Positions 51,772 to 61,188 of a stretch of 64,000 bases of DNA are shown here, piece by piece; the first letter of the stretch is position 1; each line of letters opens with the position of its first letter. Made by a program: the position numbers and the translations under genes. The notes below the pieces were generated by a model. That model worked only from the letters and a program-made list of their open reading frames with translations. It was not told where the DNA came from and ran no database searches. Source of the DNA: PLOWO2-12-38-17 sp963709355. Lineage in GTDB: Bacteria; Planctomycetota; Brocadiia; Brocadiales; Brocadiaceae. The DNA is taken from the NCBI GenBank assembly GCA_963709355.1, contig CAVPVY010000005.1, forward strand, positions 2,232,001 to 2,296,000, read 5' to 3'.

Positions 51772-52272
51772 ATGGATAATGAAGCTATTGTTACATTGAT
51801 AAAAACGCAGTTTCCTGAAGCGGTTTTGAGTTCAAATATATTTCTTAATGAATTGACTCTTATTATAAAGAAAGATTGTATAACAGAAGTTGCTCATTTT
51901 ACTAAAGAAAACAAAGAGCTTGGTTTTGATTTTTTATCGGACCTATGTGGTGTTGACAAGGCTGAAACAGATGGTATTCTTGAAGTAGTTTACCATCTCT
52001 ATTCCATATCCAAAAACCATCGCTTACGGTTGAAAGTACAAATCCCATCAAATAACCCGCATATTTCAACTGTAACTAATATCTGGAAAACAGCAAACTG
52101 GCATGAAAGAGAAACCTTCGACATGTTTGGAATTTACTTTGATAACCACCCGAATTTACAAAAAATACTTACGCCAGACGATTTTAAAGGACATCCTTTA
52201 AGAAAAGACTACCCACTCGATGGAAGACAGCCAGCCACGCTCCGAGAAGTATACAGAAAAGGCGAGGCATAA
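51772..52272 (+). CDS. nuoC: NADH-quinone oxidoreductase subunit C
   Basis: 166 residues. The 30-kDa subunit pattern is clear: FLSDLCGVDKAETDG, WKTANWHERETFDMFGIYF and the closing HPLRKDYPLDGRQPA. It helps assemble the quinone module with NuoD. Its stop TAA shares the A with the ATG of nuoD (TAATG). No Shine-Dalgarno is visible before its own ATG, 79 nt after nuoB. Confidence 0.96.
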   Translation: MDNEAIVTLIKTQFPEAVLSSNIFLNELTLIIKKDCITEVAHFTKENKELGFDFLSDLCGVDKAETDGILEVVYHLYSISKNHRLRLKVQIPSNNPHISTVTNIWKTANWHERETFDMFGIYFDNHPNLQKILTPDDFKGHPLRKDYPLDGRQPATLREVYRKGEA

Positions 52273-53459
52273 TGACGGCTTCAACTACTACGAAAACACA
52301 CCTGATGACCATAAATATGGGTCCGCAACACCCCAGTACTCACGGAGTTTTGAGGCTATTATTAGAACTGGATGGTGAAATAATTGTTAAGGCAGAACCA
52401 CATATCGGATTTCTTCATAGAGGCGTCGAAAAACTCGCAGAATACCGAACCTACCATCAATGTATACCCCTTACTGACAGATTAGATTACGTAGCGCCTT
52501 TTTCCAATAATCTCGCTTATATACTAGCCGTCGAAAAATTACTTGGAATAGAAATTCCCGAACGTGCACAGCATATACGCATAATTCTATGTGAGCTTAC
52601 AAGGATTTCATCCCATTTGTTATGGCTGGCAACCCATGCACTTGATATTGGTGCAATGACCGTCTTCTTTTACTGCTTCAGGGAACGTGAAACCATTTAT
52701 GATATCTTTGAAATGGTTTCAGGGGCGAGGATGAACCTTTCGTATATCCGCGCTGGAGGCGTGTCAAGGGACTTGCCAGGTGGATTTCTTGAAAAAACAA
52801 AAGCTTTTGTTGCCGAATTCTCCTCACGGCTTAATGAATACGAGACGCTCCTAACAGACAATCCTATATGGAAAAAACGAACTATTGGTGTCGGTATTAT
52901 TTCTGCTGAAGATGCTATTGATTACGGGCTCAGTGGCCCTAGTTTAAGAGGATCCGGAGTTAACTGGGATATCAGGAAGGCTGAACCTTATTCAGGCTAT
53001 GATAAATATCATTTTACCGTTCCTCTGGGTAAAAATGGGGATGTCTACGATAGATACTGCGTGCGCATTGAAGAGATGCGGCAGAGCACTAGCATCGTTC
53101 ATCAAGCCTTAAACATCCTTCCCAAGGAAGACTTCATAGCAAGGGTGCCTAACATTACGTTACCCCAGAAAGAGGAAGTAGAAACAAATATGGAATCCAT
53201 GATACAACATTTTAAATTGATTATTGAAGGTATCCGTCCGCCAAAAGGAGAGGTTTACGCAAGTATTGAAGCGCCAAAAGGTGAATTAGGTTTTTACATC
53301 ATAAGCGATGGTTCCAGCCATCCGTATCGTTTAAGAATCCGCCCTCCGTCTTTTGTTAACCTTGAGGCTTTACCAAAAATGGTAGAGGGTAAATTACTTC
53401 CCGACGTCGTTGCCACAATCGGAAGCTTGGATATTGTTTTGGGAGAGATTGATCGTTAA
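52272..53459 (+). CDS. nuoD: NADH-quinone oxidoreductase subunit D
   Basis: 395 residues. The 49-kDa subunit: NMGPQHPSTHGVLRLLLELD with the quinone-site His, EPHIGFLHRGVEKLAEYRTY, GARMNLSYIRAGGVSRDLP and the C-terminal DVVATIGSLDIVLGEIDR. Forms the quinone pocket with NuoB. It is separate from nuoC, unlike the fused nuoCD of enterics, with a 1-nt overlap. Confidence 0.97.
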   Translation: MTASTTTKTHLMTINMGPQHPSTHGVLRLLLELDGEIIVKAEPHIGFLHRGVEKLAEYRTYHQCIPLTDRLDYVAPFSNNLAYILAVEKLLGIEIPERAQHIRIILCELTRISSHLLWLATHALDIGAMTVFFYCFRERETIYDIFEMVSGARMNLSYIRAGGVSRDLPGGFLEKTKAFVAEFSSRLNEYETLLTDNPIWKKRTIGVGIISAEDAIDYGLSGPSLRGSGVNWDIRKAEPYSGYDKYHFTVPLGKNGDVYDRYCVRIEEMRQSTSIVHQALNILPKEDFIARVPNITLPQKEEVETNMESMIQHFKLIIEGIRPPKGEVYASIEAPKGELGFYIISDGSSHPYRLRIRPPSFVNLEALPKMVEGKLLPDVVATIGSLDIVLGEIDR

Positions 53460-53538
53460 TAAATTTATAAAGAAGTATTATAGTTTTTTCACAGAATTAA
53501 ATGCGTACAAAAAATTTTAAGCATTTTATAAAGAACTT

Positions 53539-54051
53539 ATGAATTCAATAAATGAAAAGTCCTCAGAAAAAATAGATATTTCAAAAGTCGAAAAGATACT
53601 CGAGGACTATAAAAAAACCAGAGGCGCTGTAATCCCTATTTTACAGAAAGTACAGGCCGAATATGGTTTTCTACCTGAGCCTGTTATTGATCGTATTGCA
53701 CAGGGCTTGAACATGAGTGCAGATGAAATAATAGGAGTAGCCACATTCTATGCTCAATTTCATTTGAAACCGCGTGGACACCATATTGTTAAGGTATGTT
53801 GTGGGACTGCCTGCCATGTGAAAAATGCTAAAGCGCTTTCTACCAAAGTCCGAGAGAAATTAAAAATCAATATAAACGAAACTACAAAAGATAGCTTATT
53901 TACTTTTGAAGAAGTATCCTGCCTAGGAGCCTGTGGAATAGCACCAGTGGTAATGATTGATGAGGATGTACATGGGGAAATATCTCCTGATAAACTTAAC
54001 AATATATTGGATGAATATAAAAAACACAGAAGTGGAAAACAGTTAGAATAG
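53539..54051 (+). CDS. nuoE: NADH-quinone oxidoreductase subunit E
   Basis: 170 residues. Thioredoxin-like [2Fe-2S] subunit: ligands in VCCGTACHVKN and SCLGACGIAPV. It works with NuoF in the NADH module. Related to but clearly distinct from the detached copy at 11.5 kb. It stands 79 nt after nuoD, with no clear Shine-Dalgarno. Confidence 0.95.
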   Translation: MNSINEKSSEKIDISKVEKILEDYKKTRGAVIPILQKVQAEYGFLPEPVIDRIAQGLNMSADEIIGVATFYAQFHLKPRGHHIVKVCCGTACHVKNAKALSTKVREKLKININETTKDSLFTFEEVSCLGACGIAPVVMIDEDVHGEISPDKLNNILDEYKKHRSGKQLE

Positions 54052-54088
54052 TAAGATAAAAATAAACCTTTATAGTTTTATTATAAAA

Positions 54089-55921
54089 ATGGATACTAAA
54101 TCTGTACCTCTAGAGGATAAAGACAAAATAGAAAAAACAGAGCACAAAACGCAATCCGTAGTTGCTGTTTGTCTGGGAACAGGTGGGATTGCTGCGGGGG
54201 GCGATAAAGTATTCAAGAAATTTGAAGATGAGATTAAAAAATTAAGTCTGGATGCTGCCATAGGAAAACGTGTTTGCAGGACAGCAAAAACTGGTTGCAG
54301 AGGTTTGTGTGCAAGAGATGTTCTGGTAGATATAACTATCCCTGGACTGGAAACCTTAACCTATGAGAGAGTTACTGTTGATATGGTACCTCAAATAATT
54401 GATGAGCATCTTATAAAGAATACCCCAGTAAACAAATGGTTAGCAAAGGAAGATTATCACAAATTTTATGATAACCAGCAAAGACTCGTACTTGCTAACT
54501 CTGGAATAATAGACCCTGAGAACATTGACGAATATATAGCAAGGGGCGGTTATACAGCTCTCAAAAAGGTTTTAGAGACGATGACGCAGCAGGATGTAAT
54601 ACAAGAAATAAAAAAATCCAGTCTCAGAGGTCGTGGCGGCGGAGGTTTTCCAACAGGTGAAAAATGGGCGTCAGGTGCTAAATATTCCGCTGATGAGAAA
54701 TTTATCGTTTGTAATGCCGACGAAGGTGACCCAGGGGCTTTTATGGATAGAAGTCTTATGGAAGGCGATCCCCATGCAGTTCTGGAAGGTATGATTATCG
54801 GGGGATATGCTATAGATGCTACAAGCGGCTATCTATATATACGTGCCGAATACCCACTGGCCGTTAAGCGATTACGCTATGCCATTCAACAAGCCAAGGA
54901 ACGGGGATTCTTAGGGAAAAACATCTTACAGAGTAATTATAGTCTCGATATTTTTATAAAAGAAGGTGCGGGGGCATTTGTCTGCGGTGAATCTACTGCG
55001 CTGCAATATTCTATTGAGGGTAAGCGAGGTATGCCACGTACAAGACCACCACAATCTGTAGAGGCAGGCTTATGGGATAAACCTACAGTATTAAATAACG
55101 TAGAAACCTTTGCTAATGTGCCGATTATTATTAACCGGGGCGCAGACTGGTATTCAAAGATTGGTACTGAAAAGAGTAAAGGAACGAAAATCTTTTCTTT
55201 GACCGGGAGGATAAAGAATCCAGGCCTTATTGAAGTTGCTATGGGCGCCACAATTAGGCAGATTGTATTTGATATGGGTGGTGGAATTCCTAGAAAGAAA
55301 AGATTCAAGGCCGTGCAAATCGGAGGTCCATCTGGTGGATGTTTGCCAGAATCTTTATTGGATTCTCCTATTGATTATGAATCGCTGCTTAGTCTGGGTG
55401 CTATGATGGGTTCTGGCAGTTTTGTGGTTGTTGATGAAACTACTTGTATGGTAGATATGGCCCGATTCTTTATGAATTTTTGCGCAAATGAATCATGCGG
55501 GAAATGCCCACCCTGTCGGATTGGTACTACACTTATGTTGGATATCCTTACCAACATTACACAAGGGAATGGAGAGGAAAAAGATTTGGAAGTGTTAGAA
55601 CAGATGTGCGATGAAATCAAGACAATGTCTTTATGCGGTCTTGGGCAATCCGCTCCTAACCCTGTAAAGTCAACCCTTAGGTACTTTAAAGATGAGTATA
55701 TTGCACATATTCGTGATAAAATATGTCCTACTGCTACCTGTGTTGCCCTTCATAGATATGAAGTTATCCCGGAGAAATGTACTAAATGCCAGGCGTGCAT
55801 TCGCAATTGTCCTGTAAAGGCAATTAGCGGCAGTACGAAAGAAGTAGCTTTTATTATTAAAGAGAAATGTATTAAGTGTAATTTATGTTACGAAAAATGT
55901 AATTTTATGGCAATTAAATAA
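54089..55921 (+). CDS. nuoF: NADH-quinone oxidoreductase subunit F with C-terminal ferredoxin domain
   Basis: 610 residues, longer than ordinary NuoF (about 430). Order: N-terminal thioredoxin-like domain (VAVCLGTGGIAAGG; TGCRGLCARDV), FMN/NADH core (SSLRGRGGGGFPTGEKW; CNADEGDPGAFMDR), N3 cluster site ESCGKCPPCRIGT, then a two-cluster ferredoxin domain (CTKCQACIRNCPVKAI; CIKCNLCYEKCNFMAIK). This HydB-like layout is common in hydrogenase and bifurcating complexes, so a ferredoxin-like partner or extra electron exit is possible. In the first domain the Cys spacing differs from the usual [2Fe-2S] set. Stop and nuoG ATG are adjacent. Confidence 0.95.
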   Translation: MDTKSVPLEDKDKIEKTEHKTQSVVAVCLGTGGIAAGGDKVFKKFEDEIKKLSLDAAIGKRVCRTAKTGCRGLCARDVLVDITIPGLETLTYERVTVDMVPQIIDEHLIKNTPVNKWLAKEDYHKFYDNQQRLVLANSGIIDPENIDEYIARGGYTALKKVLETMTQQDVIQEIKKSSLRGRGGGGFPTGEKWASGAKYSADEKFIVCNADEGDPGAFMDRSLMEGDPHAVLEGMIIGGYAIDATSGYLYIRAEYPLAVKRLRYAIQQAKERGFLGKNILQSNYSLDIFIKEGAGAFVCGESTALQYSIEGKRGMPRTRPPQSVEAGLWDKPTVLNNVETFANVPIIINRGADWYSKIGTEKSKGTKIFSLTGRIKNPGLIEVAMGATIRQIVFDMGGGIPRKKRFKAVQIGGPSGGCLPESLLDSPIDYESLLSLGAMMGSGSFVVVDETTCMVDMARFFMNFCANESCGKCPPCRIGTTLMLDILTNITQGNGEEKDLEVLEQMCDEIKTMSLCGLGQSAPNPVKSTLRYFKDEYIAHIRDKICPTATCVALHRYEVIPEKCTKCQACIRNCPVKAISGSTKEVAFIIKEKCIKCNLCYEKCNFMAIK

Positions 55922-58563
55922 TGAATGCCGTACATCTTGTTATTGACGATAAACCAATAGTTGCAAAAGAAGGCACCAATATATTTCAGGCAGCCTTAGA
56001 TAACTGTATTTACATACCCGGTCTGTGTTACCATCCAAAGCTTTCGCAATTTGGCGGTTGCAGACTATGCATGGTCGAGGTAACTGAGAGAAGGACTGGA
56101 CATAGATTCGCATGCGCCCATCCAGTATCTGAAGGAATGGTTGTAAAGGTAAATACCCCGAAAGTAATTAAATACAGGAAGTCCGTAATGGAGTATCTGC
56201 TTGCGCATCACCCGCTTGATTGTCCCACATGTGATAAAGCTGGCGAATGCGGATTGCAAAATATAACACATGAACTAAATCTCGCACCGGGTCGTTTCAA
56301 GACTGTGAGAATGGATGCACCCATGATAAGAGACAACCCCTTACTGGAATTAAATCGAAACAGATGTATCCTGTGCGGACGGTGTGTTAATTCCTGTAAA
56401 GAAATTGAAGGTGTCGGGGCTATTGATTTCCAGAACCGTGGTATTAAAACTGTAATAGGAACAGCCTTTAATAGACCCATGGAATGCAGTTTCTGCGGTG
56501 GGTGTCTTTCGGTATGTCCAACAGGAGCGTGGCAGGATAGAACACTCAAATTTAGGGGTAGGCCGTGGGAATTCAAAAAAACACCTACGATATGTCCTTA
56601 CTGTTCTGTTGGATGCACGATAATTTTAAATACAAAGGCAGAAAGTGTCAGGAGAATTATATCAGATGATTATATAGGAATAAATGAGGGCAATTTATGT
56701 GTAAAAGGCAGATTCGGTCACGAATTCATTCATTCACCGGAACGCATAAAAACTCCTTTAATCAAGGAAAATGGCAAATTATGTCCAACCTCGTGGGATA
56801 ATGCAATTGATTACGTGGCAAAAAGACTTCAAAAAACCATCAGCGAATACGGTAGTATGACAATTGGTGGGATTGGGTCTGAAAAAAGCACCAACGAAGA
56901 TAACTATCTCTTTCAGAAATTCTGCAGGTCTGTACTAGGTACCAATAATGTTGATAATCTATCCAATTTAAAATCACCTTACCTGAACAGCCTGATTTAT
57001 AAATCCGTCACTAACGGTATTACTTCAACATCATTAAAAGAACTCGAGAATGCAAATACAATATTCTTTTTCGGTGCTGATGTAACAGAAGCGCATCCTG
57101 TAATAGGCATTATGGCAAGAAAAGCCATACAGTTAAACAGTGCAAATCTTATTATCGCGAATATAAGAAATGTATTATTTAATAGCAAAGCAAAAAATGA
57201 TATTAGACTAAATTACTCACTTGGAAGTCAGCTTGTATTAATTACTGCCCTGATTAAAACAATAATTAATGAAAAACTTGTTGATTTGGGAAAAGTGGAA
57301 TCAGTCACAAATAATTTCAGCAAACTACGCACCTCATTAGAAGAATTTAATATAAAAGAAGCTTCCAAATTAACCGGCGTTCCTTTAGAAACTATCAAAG
57401 ACACATCCGCTTTACTGACAAAACCTGGATATTGTTATATTATCTGCGGCAAGGATTTAGAAGAAGACCCGCTGGGCGAAGACGCTATAAAAGCCCTGAT
57501 GAATCTTTGCATGCTGATTAATACCATCCATAATCCCGACACTAATCCGGGTAAGATTTCAATTCTATTTTCAAGACACAATAATAATTCTCAGGGTGTA
57601 AACGACATGGGTGTTGTTCCCGGTTTCTTCCCCGGCTATATAGATATTAATAACACAACCAATAAAGAACAATTTGAAAAATTATGGAATAAAGAATTAT
57701 CAAATAATATTTTCCAAACAGAGCCGCAGAATATTGTTGAACTTGCGCTGAACAGTAAACTAAAAGCATTATATATAATGGGAGAAAATATAATTGCAAA
57801 TTATCCGAATGGCAAGGAAATAAAAGAGGCATTAAGAAAGGTAGCTTTTGTTGTCGTCCACGAGACTTTTATGACCGAAACTGCACAAATGGCGGATGCC
57901 GTCTTCCCTATTACTACATTTGCTGAAAGTGAAGGAACATACACAAACATGGGTATGACCGTACAAAGGTTAAATAAAGCCGTTCAACCACTTGCAAATG
58001 CCAAATCGGACTGGCAAATTATATGTGAATTAGCAAGAAAATTCGGACAGAATTATTCATATAATTCCCCCAAAGATATTTTAAGCGAAATAGAAAATGC
58101 AGCCCCAATATACTCCGGAATTAATTACGACCGTTTAAAGAGAAGAGAATTTAACTGGACAACCTCTCTTCAGAATAAAATCAAACAGACAAAGTATACT
58201 TTTGATATTGTTCAACCAAGGGCGCTCAATATAAACATAAATAATTTCTTTCCGTTATTGTTACTTACCGGTTCAAGCCTGAACCACCAGGGAACTTTTT
58301 CCAGATATTCAAATGCGCTTTTAGCAGTTGCTCCTGAATGTTTTGCTGAAATAAATATAAAAGATGCGCAAGAATTAAATATAAATAACGGAGACAAGAT
58401 CGTAGTTGAATCTTTACAAAATAAAATAACATTAAGGGCAAAAGTTACAAACAAGTCTCCAAAAGGCATCGTATTTATACCCGGAGACTTTGAATGGATA
58501 CCTGTTAACCTTGTGCGTAATAAGACATATACGCCTATCAAAATTTACAAAGAAGCAAATTAA
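55921..58563 (+). CDS. nuoG: NADH-quinone oxidoreductase subunit G
   Basis: 880 residues. Starts with a [2Fe-2S] domain (CYHPKLSQFGGCRLC), the His-ligated cluster HHPLDCPTCDKAGECGLQN, two 4Fe-4S sites (CILCGRCVNSC; CSFCGGCLSVCPTGA), then the molybdopterin-like domain with a [4Fe-4S] N7-type site (CPYCSVGCTI). It carries electrons from NuoF to NuoI. The extra ferredoxin-like site resembles formate dehydrogenase subunits, but the gene is in nuo order, so NuoG is the fitting name. Confidence 0.94.
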   Translation: MNAVHLVIDDKPIVAKEGTNIFQAALDNCIYIPGLCYHPKLSQFGGCRLCMVEVTERRTGHRFACAHPVSEGMVVKVNTPKVIKYRKSVMEYLLAHHPLDCPTCDKAGECGLQNITHELNLAPGRFKTVRMDAPMIRDNPLLELNRNRCILCGRCVNSCKEIEGVGAIDFQNRGIKTVIGTAFNRPMECSFCGGCLSVCPTGAWQDRTLKFRGRPWEFKKTPTICPYCSVGCTIILNTKAESVRRIISDDYIGINEGNLCVKGRFGHEFIHSPERIKTPLIKENGKLCPTSWDNAIDYVAKRLQKTISEYGSMTIGGIGSEKSTNEDNYLFQKFCRSVLGTNNVDNLSNLKSPYLNSLIYKSVTNGITSTSLKELENANTIFFFGADVTEAHPVIGIMARKAIQLNSANLIIANIRNVLFNSKAKNDIRLNYSLGSQLVLITALIKTIINEKLVDLGKVESVTNNFSKLRTSLEEFNIKEASKLTGVPLETIKDTSALLTKPGYCYIICGKDLEEDPLGEDAIKALMNLCMLINTIHNPDTNPGKISILFSRHNNNSQGVNDMGVVPGFFPGYIDINNTTNKEQFEKLWNKELSNNIFQTEPQNIVELALNSKLKALYIMGENIIANYPNGKEIKEALRKVAFVVVHETFMTETAQMADAVFPITTFAESEGTYTNMGMTVQRLNKAVQPLANAKSDWQIICELARKFGQNYSYNSPKDILSEIENAAPIYSGINYDRLKRREFNWTTSLQNKIKQTKYTFDIVQPRALNININNFFPLLLLTGSSLNHQGTFSRYSNALLAVAPECFAEINIKDAQELNINNGDKIVVESLQNKITLRAKVTNKSPKGIVFIPGDFEWIPVNLVRNKTYTPIKIYKEAN

Positions 58564-58566
58564 ACT

Positions 58567-58839
58567 ATGGCAAAAAAAGGACAAACATATTTTTGCGAAA
58601 TCTGCAGACAAAAAGTAGTGATAGTTGAAGAAGGTTTCGGAGTGCTTGTATGTTGCGGCCAGGAAATGAGCCTTGTTGGAGTTAAGGGAATGATGGCAAC
58701 GTGGACAAGCGCGCATCACAAACCAAATGGCGGCGCAACCTTTGTATGCAATATTTGCAAACAAAAAATTAAAGCTGTTGTAGAAACAACGGGCATTTTA
58801 GAATGCTGCGGTCAAAGAATGCATCGCGAAGAGGCATAA
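58567..58839 (+). CDS. Tandem desulforedoxin-domain protein
   Basis: 90 residues made of two desulforedoxin-like units, each with CxxC followed by CC: FCEICRQK...VLVCCGQEM and FVCNICKQK...ILECCGQRM. Each unit should bind one Fe(Cys)4 as in desulforedoxin. There is no superoxide reductase domain. It lies 3 nt after nuoG and 9 nt before nuoH, inside the complex I operon. It may be an accessory electron carrier, a repair or stress factor, or an additional subunit; nothing in the sequence decides. Confidence 0.85.
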   Translation: MAKKGQTYFCEICRQKVVIVEEGFGVLVCCGQEMSLVGVKGMMATWTSAHHKPNGGATFVCNICKQKIKAVVETTGILECCGQRMHREEA

Positions 58840-58848
58840 ATTATCAAT

Positions 58849-59844
58849 ATGAGTAAAGAATTCATCGTTCTTCTTATAATTGCATGTGTTAAAATCTTCA
58901 TAGTTTTCTCTGTGATTCAGCTTATGATCATTTCCATGATCTGGTTTGAAAGAAAGATTATGGCACATATGCAAATACGTCTGGGCCCAATGCGAGTTGG
59001 GCCTCATGGTTTACTGCAGCCTATAGCAGACGGCATAAAATTACTTTTTAAGGAAGATATCATACCTTCAAAAGCAAATAAGCTGCTTTTTGTACTTTCG
59101 CCAGTGATGACAATCATTCCTGCATTGATTACCTTTGCTGTAATTCCATTTGGCGATAAAGTAAAACTTTTCGGATACAATATAGACCTTATAATTACTG
59201 ATATCAACGTGGGGTTCCTTTATATTTTTTCTGTATCATCATTAGGTATTTATGGAATTGTCATGGCTGGCTGGTCATCTAATAACAAATATTCTTTATT
59301 AGGCGGAATAAGGGCTTCAGCACAAATGATAAGTTATGAACTGACACTGGGATTGTCTCTCATAGGGGTTGTTATGTTGACAGGTTCGCTGAGCCTTGTA
59401 GACATTGTCAAAGCCCAGGGGAATCTATGGAACATTATCCTGCAACCTATAGGATTTTTCATATATACAGCCAGCGCCATAGCAGAAGTTAATCGCTGTC
59501 CTTTTGATTTACCAGAGGCAGAATCGGAACTGGTTGCAGGTTATCATACTGAATACAGCAGTATGAAATTTGCAATGTTTTTTATGGCAGAATATGCAAA
59601 TATGATTACTGTATCTGCGCTTGCTGTAACATTTTTCCTCGGTGGATGGCAAGGACCATTCCTGCCTCCTGTGGTCTGGTTTATGATAAAACTGGCTTGT
59701 TGTCTGTTCTTCTTTATCTGGATAAGATCAACTTTTCCGAGATTGAGATATGACCAGTTAATGCATTTTGGATGGAAGTTCCTGCTACCTCTATCTTTAT
59801 TCAATATTCTGGTTACTGGTTTTATAATGATTATAAAGGGATGA
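58849..59844 (+). CDS. nuoH: NADH-quinone oxidoreductase subunit H
   Basis: 331 residues, eight or so transmembrane helices. Family motifs: ERKIMAHMQIRLGPMRVGPHGLLQ region near residue 40, LLFKEDIIP, and EVNRCPFDLPEAESELVAGY with conserved acidic residues of the quinone channel. It connects the peripheral arm with the antiporter-like subunits. The next gene starts 1 nt after its stop. Confidence 0.97.
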   Translation: MSKEFIVLLIIACVKIFIVFSVIQLMIISMIWFERKIMAHMQIRLGPMRVGPHGLLQPIADGIKLLFKEDIIPSKANKLLFVLSPVMTIIPALITFAVIPFGDKVKLFGYNIDLIITDINVGFLYIFSVSSLGIYGIVMAGWSSNNKYSLLGGIRASAQMISYELTLGLSLIGVVMLTGSLSLVDIVKAQGNLWNIILQPIGFFIYTASAIAEVNRCPFDLPEAESELVAGYHTEYSSMKFAMFFMAEYANMITVSALAVTFFLGGWQGPFLPPVVWFMIKLACCLFFFIWIRSTFPRLRYDQLMHFGWKFLLPLSLFNILVTGFIMIIKG

Positions 59845-59845
59845 T

Positions 59846-60307
59846 ATGATTATACCATTAATCAAAGGTTTATCACTCACAATCAAGCGGTTTTTGAATC
59901 CGTATACTTGCGTTACAGTACAATATCCTGATGAGCGTCCCAAGATTGCTACAAGATTTCGCGGTTTACCTGAATTACAGATAGGAGAAGACGGCAGGGA
60001 AAAGTGTGTTGCTTGTGGATTATGCGCCAGGGTTTGTCCCTCTCAATGTATTACCGTTGAGGGCGATGAAGACGAACAAAACAGAAGATACCCCAGAACA
60101 TATGAATTGGATGCATTTCGCTGTATATTTTGCGGGTTTTGCGAGGAGGCATGCCCTGTAAGGGCAATAAAACTCAGAGATACATTTGAACTTGCAACGT
60201 ATCAACCTTCAAATATTTTCAATAAAGAAGGATTGTTAGACCTTACAAGAAAAAGAAATATAAAACATCAGGATTCAATTAAGATTACAGAAACCAAAGG
60301 AAACTGA
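59846..60307 (+). CDS. nuoI: NADH-quinone oxidoreductase subunit I
   Basis: 153 residues. Two [4Fe-4S] motifs (CVACGLCARVCPSQC and CIFCGFCEEACPVRAI) carry clusters N6a and N6b, passing electrons to NuoB. The N-terminal helix (IKGLSLTIKRFLNPYTCVTV) lies on the membrane. Tight spacing with nuoH. Confidence 0.97.
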   Translation: MIIPLIKGLSLTIKRFLNPYTCVTVQYPDERPKIATRFRGLPELQIGEDGREKCVACGLCARVCPSQCITVEGDEDEQNRRYPRTYELDAFRCIFCGFCEEACPVRAIKLRDTFELATYQPSNIFNKEGLLDLTRKRNIKHQDSIKITETKGN

Positions 60308-60374
60308 TAAATTTAACAGGGGACATATTGCAACATGCCCCTTACAATACAAATTCTTACCGAACGTCGAATTT

Positions 60375-60884
60375 ATGGATGCATATTTATTTTATATCGT
60401 GGCAACAATCTCAGTAGCTGCTGCGGTTTACCTCATCTTTGAGAAAAACCCTGTCTTTAGCGCGCTGTATCTCATACAGATAATGGTGTGCATTGCGGTG
60501 CTATATATATTACTTGAGGCACAGTTCATCGCTGCCGTTCAGATGATTGTATATGCGGGCGCAATAATGGTACTTTTCCTTTTCGTAATCATGTTACTAA
60601 ATCTTAATGTACAGGAAGAGGTAAAAGATTTATTGCCATTTCAAAAGATTCCTGCAATCTTTTTGGGAATTACACTGTTTGTAGTCATCAGTATAGTGTT
60701 GAAATCAAAATTATTTCAAGGCAAACATGGCGAATATACGTCTGAATACGTGAGCAAGGTTGGAAACACAAAAATAATTGGTAATTTATTGTTTACTGAT
60801 TATCTGCTACCTTTTGAAATAACTTCTATTTTGTTGTTTGTTGCCGCTATCGGAGCTGTAATGTTAGCAAAAAGGAAAATATAA
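60375..60884 (+). CDS. nuoJ: NADH-quinone oxidoreductase subunit J
   Basis: 169 residues, five transmembrane helices. Recognised by NPVFSALYLIQIMVCIAVLY, LEAQFIAAVQMIVYAGAIMV and the C-terminal GAVMLAKRK. It forms part of the proton-pumping membrane arm. It starts 67 nt after nuoI and ends 1 nt before nuoK. Confidence 0.96.
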   Translation: MDAYLFYIVATISVAAAVYLIFEKNPVFSALYLIQIMVCIAVLYILLEAQFIAAVQMIVYAGAIMVLFLFVIMLLNLNVQEEVKDLLPFQKIPAIFLGITLFVVISIVLKSKLFQGKHGEYTSEYVSKVGNTKIIGNLLFTDYLLPFEITSILLFVAAIGAVMLAKRKI

Positions 60885-60885
60885 A

Positions 60886-61188
60886 ATGATTACTATTACT
60901 CACTATATAACCTTAAGCGCAATATTATTCACAATTGGAGTTATTGGGGTATTAATCAGAAGAAACGCCATAGTAATATTCATGTGCATTGAACTCATGT
61001 TAAATGCTGTAAATTTATCCTTTGTGGCATTCGCCCATTATCTTAATTCCATGCAAGGCCAATTGTTTGTTTTTTTTACAATGACGGTTGCTGCTGCCGA
61101 GGCGGCTGTTGGACTGGCAATTATAGTATCTGTATTCAGAAATAAAGAAACTGTTAACATTGACGATATAAATATCATGAAATGGTAG
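60886..61188 (+). CDS. nuoK: NADH-quinone oxidoreductase subunit K
   Basis: 100 residues, three transmembrane helices. Motifs IFMCIELMLNAVNLSFVAF with the conserved membrane Glu, and AAAEAAVGLAIIVSVFR with the second Glu. Its end overlaps nuoL by 7 nt. Confidence 0.97.
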   Translation: MITITHYITLSAILFTIGVIGVLIRRNAIVIFMCIELMLNAVNLSFVAFAHYLNSMQGQLFVFFTMTVAAAEAAVGLAIIVSVFRNKETVNIDDINIMKW

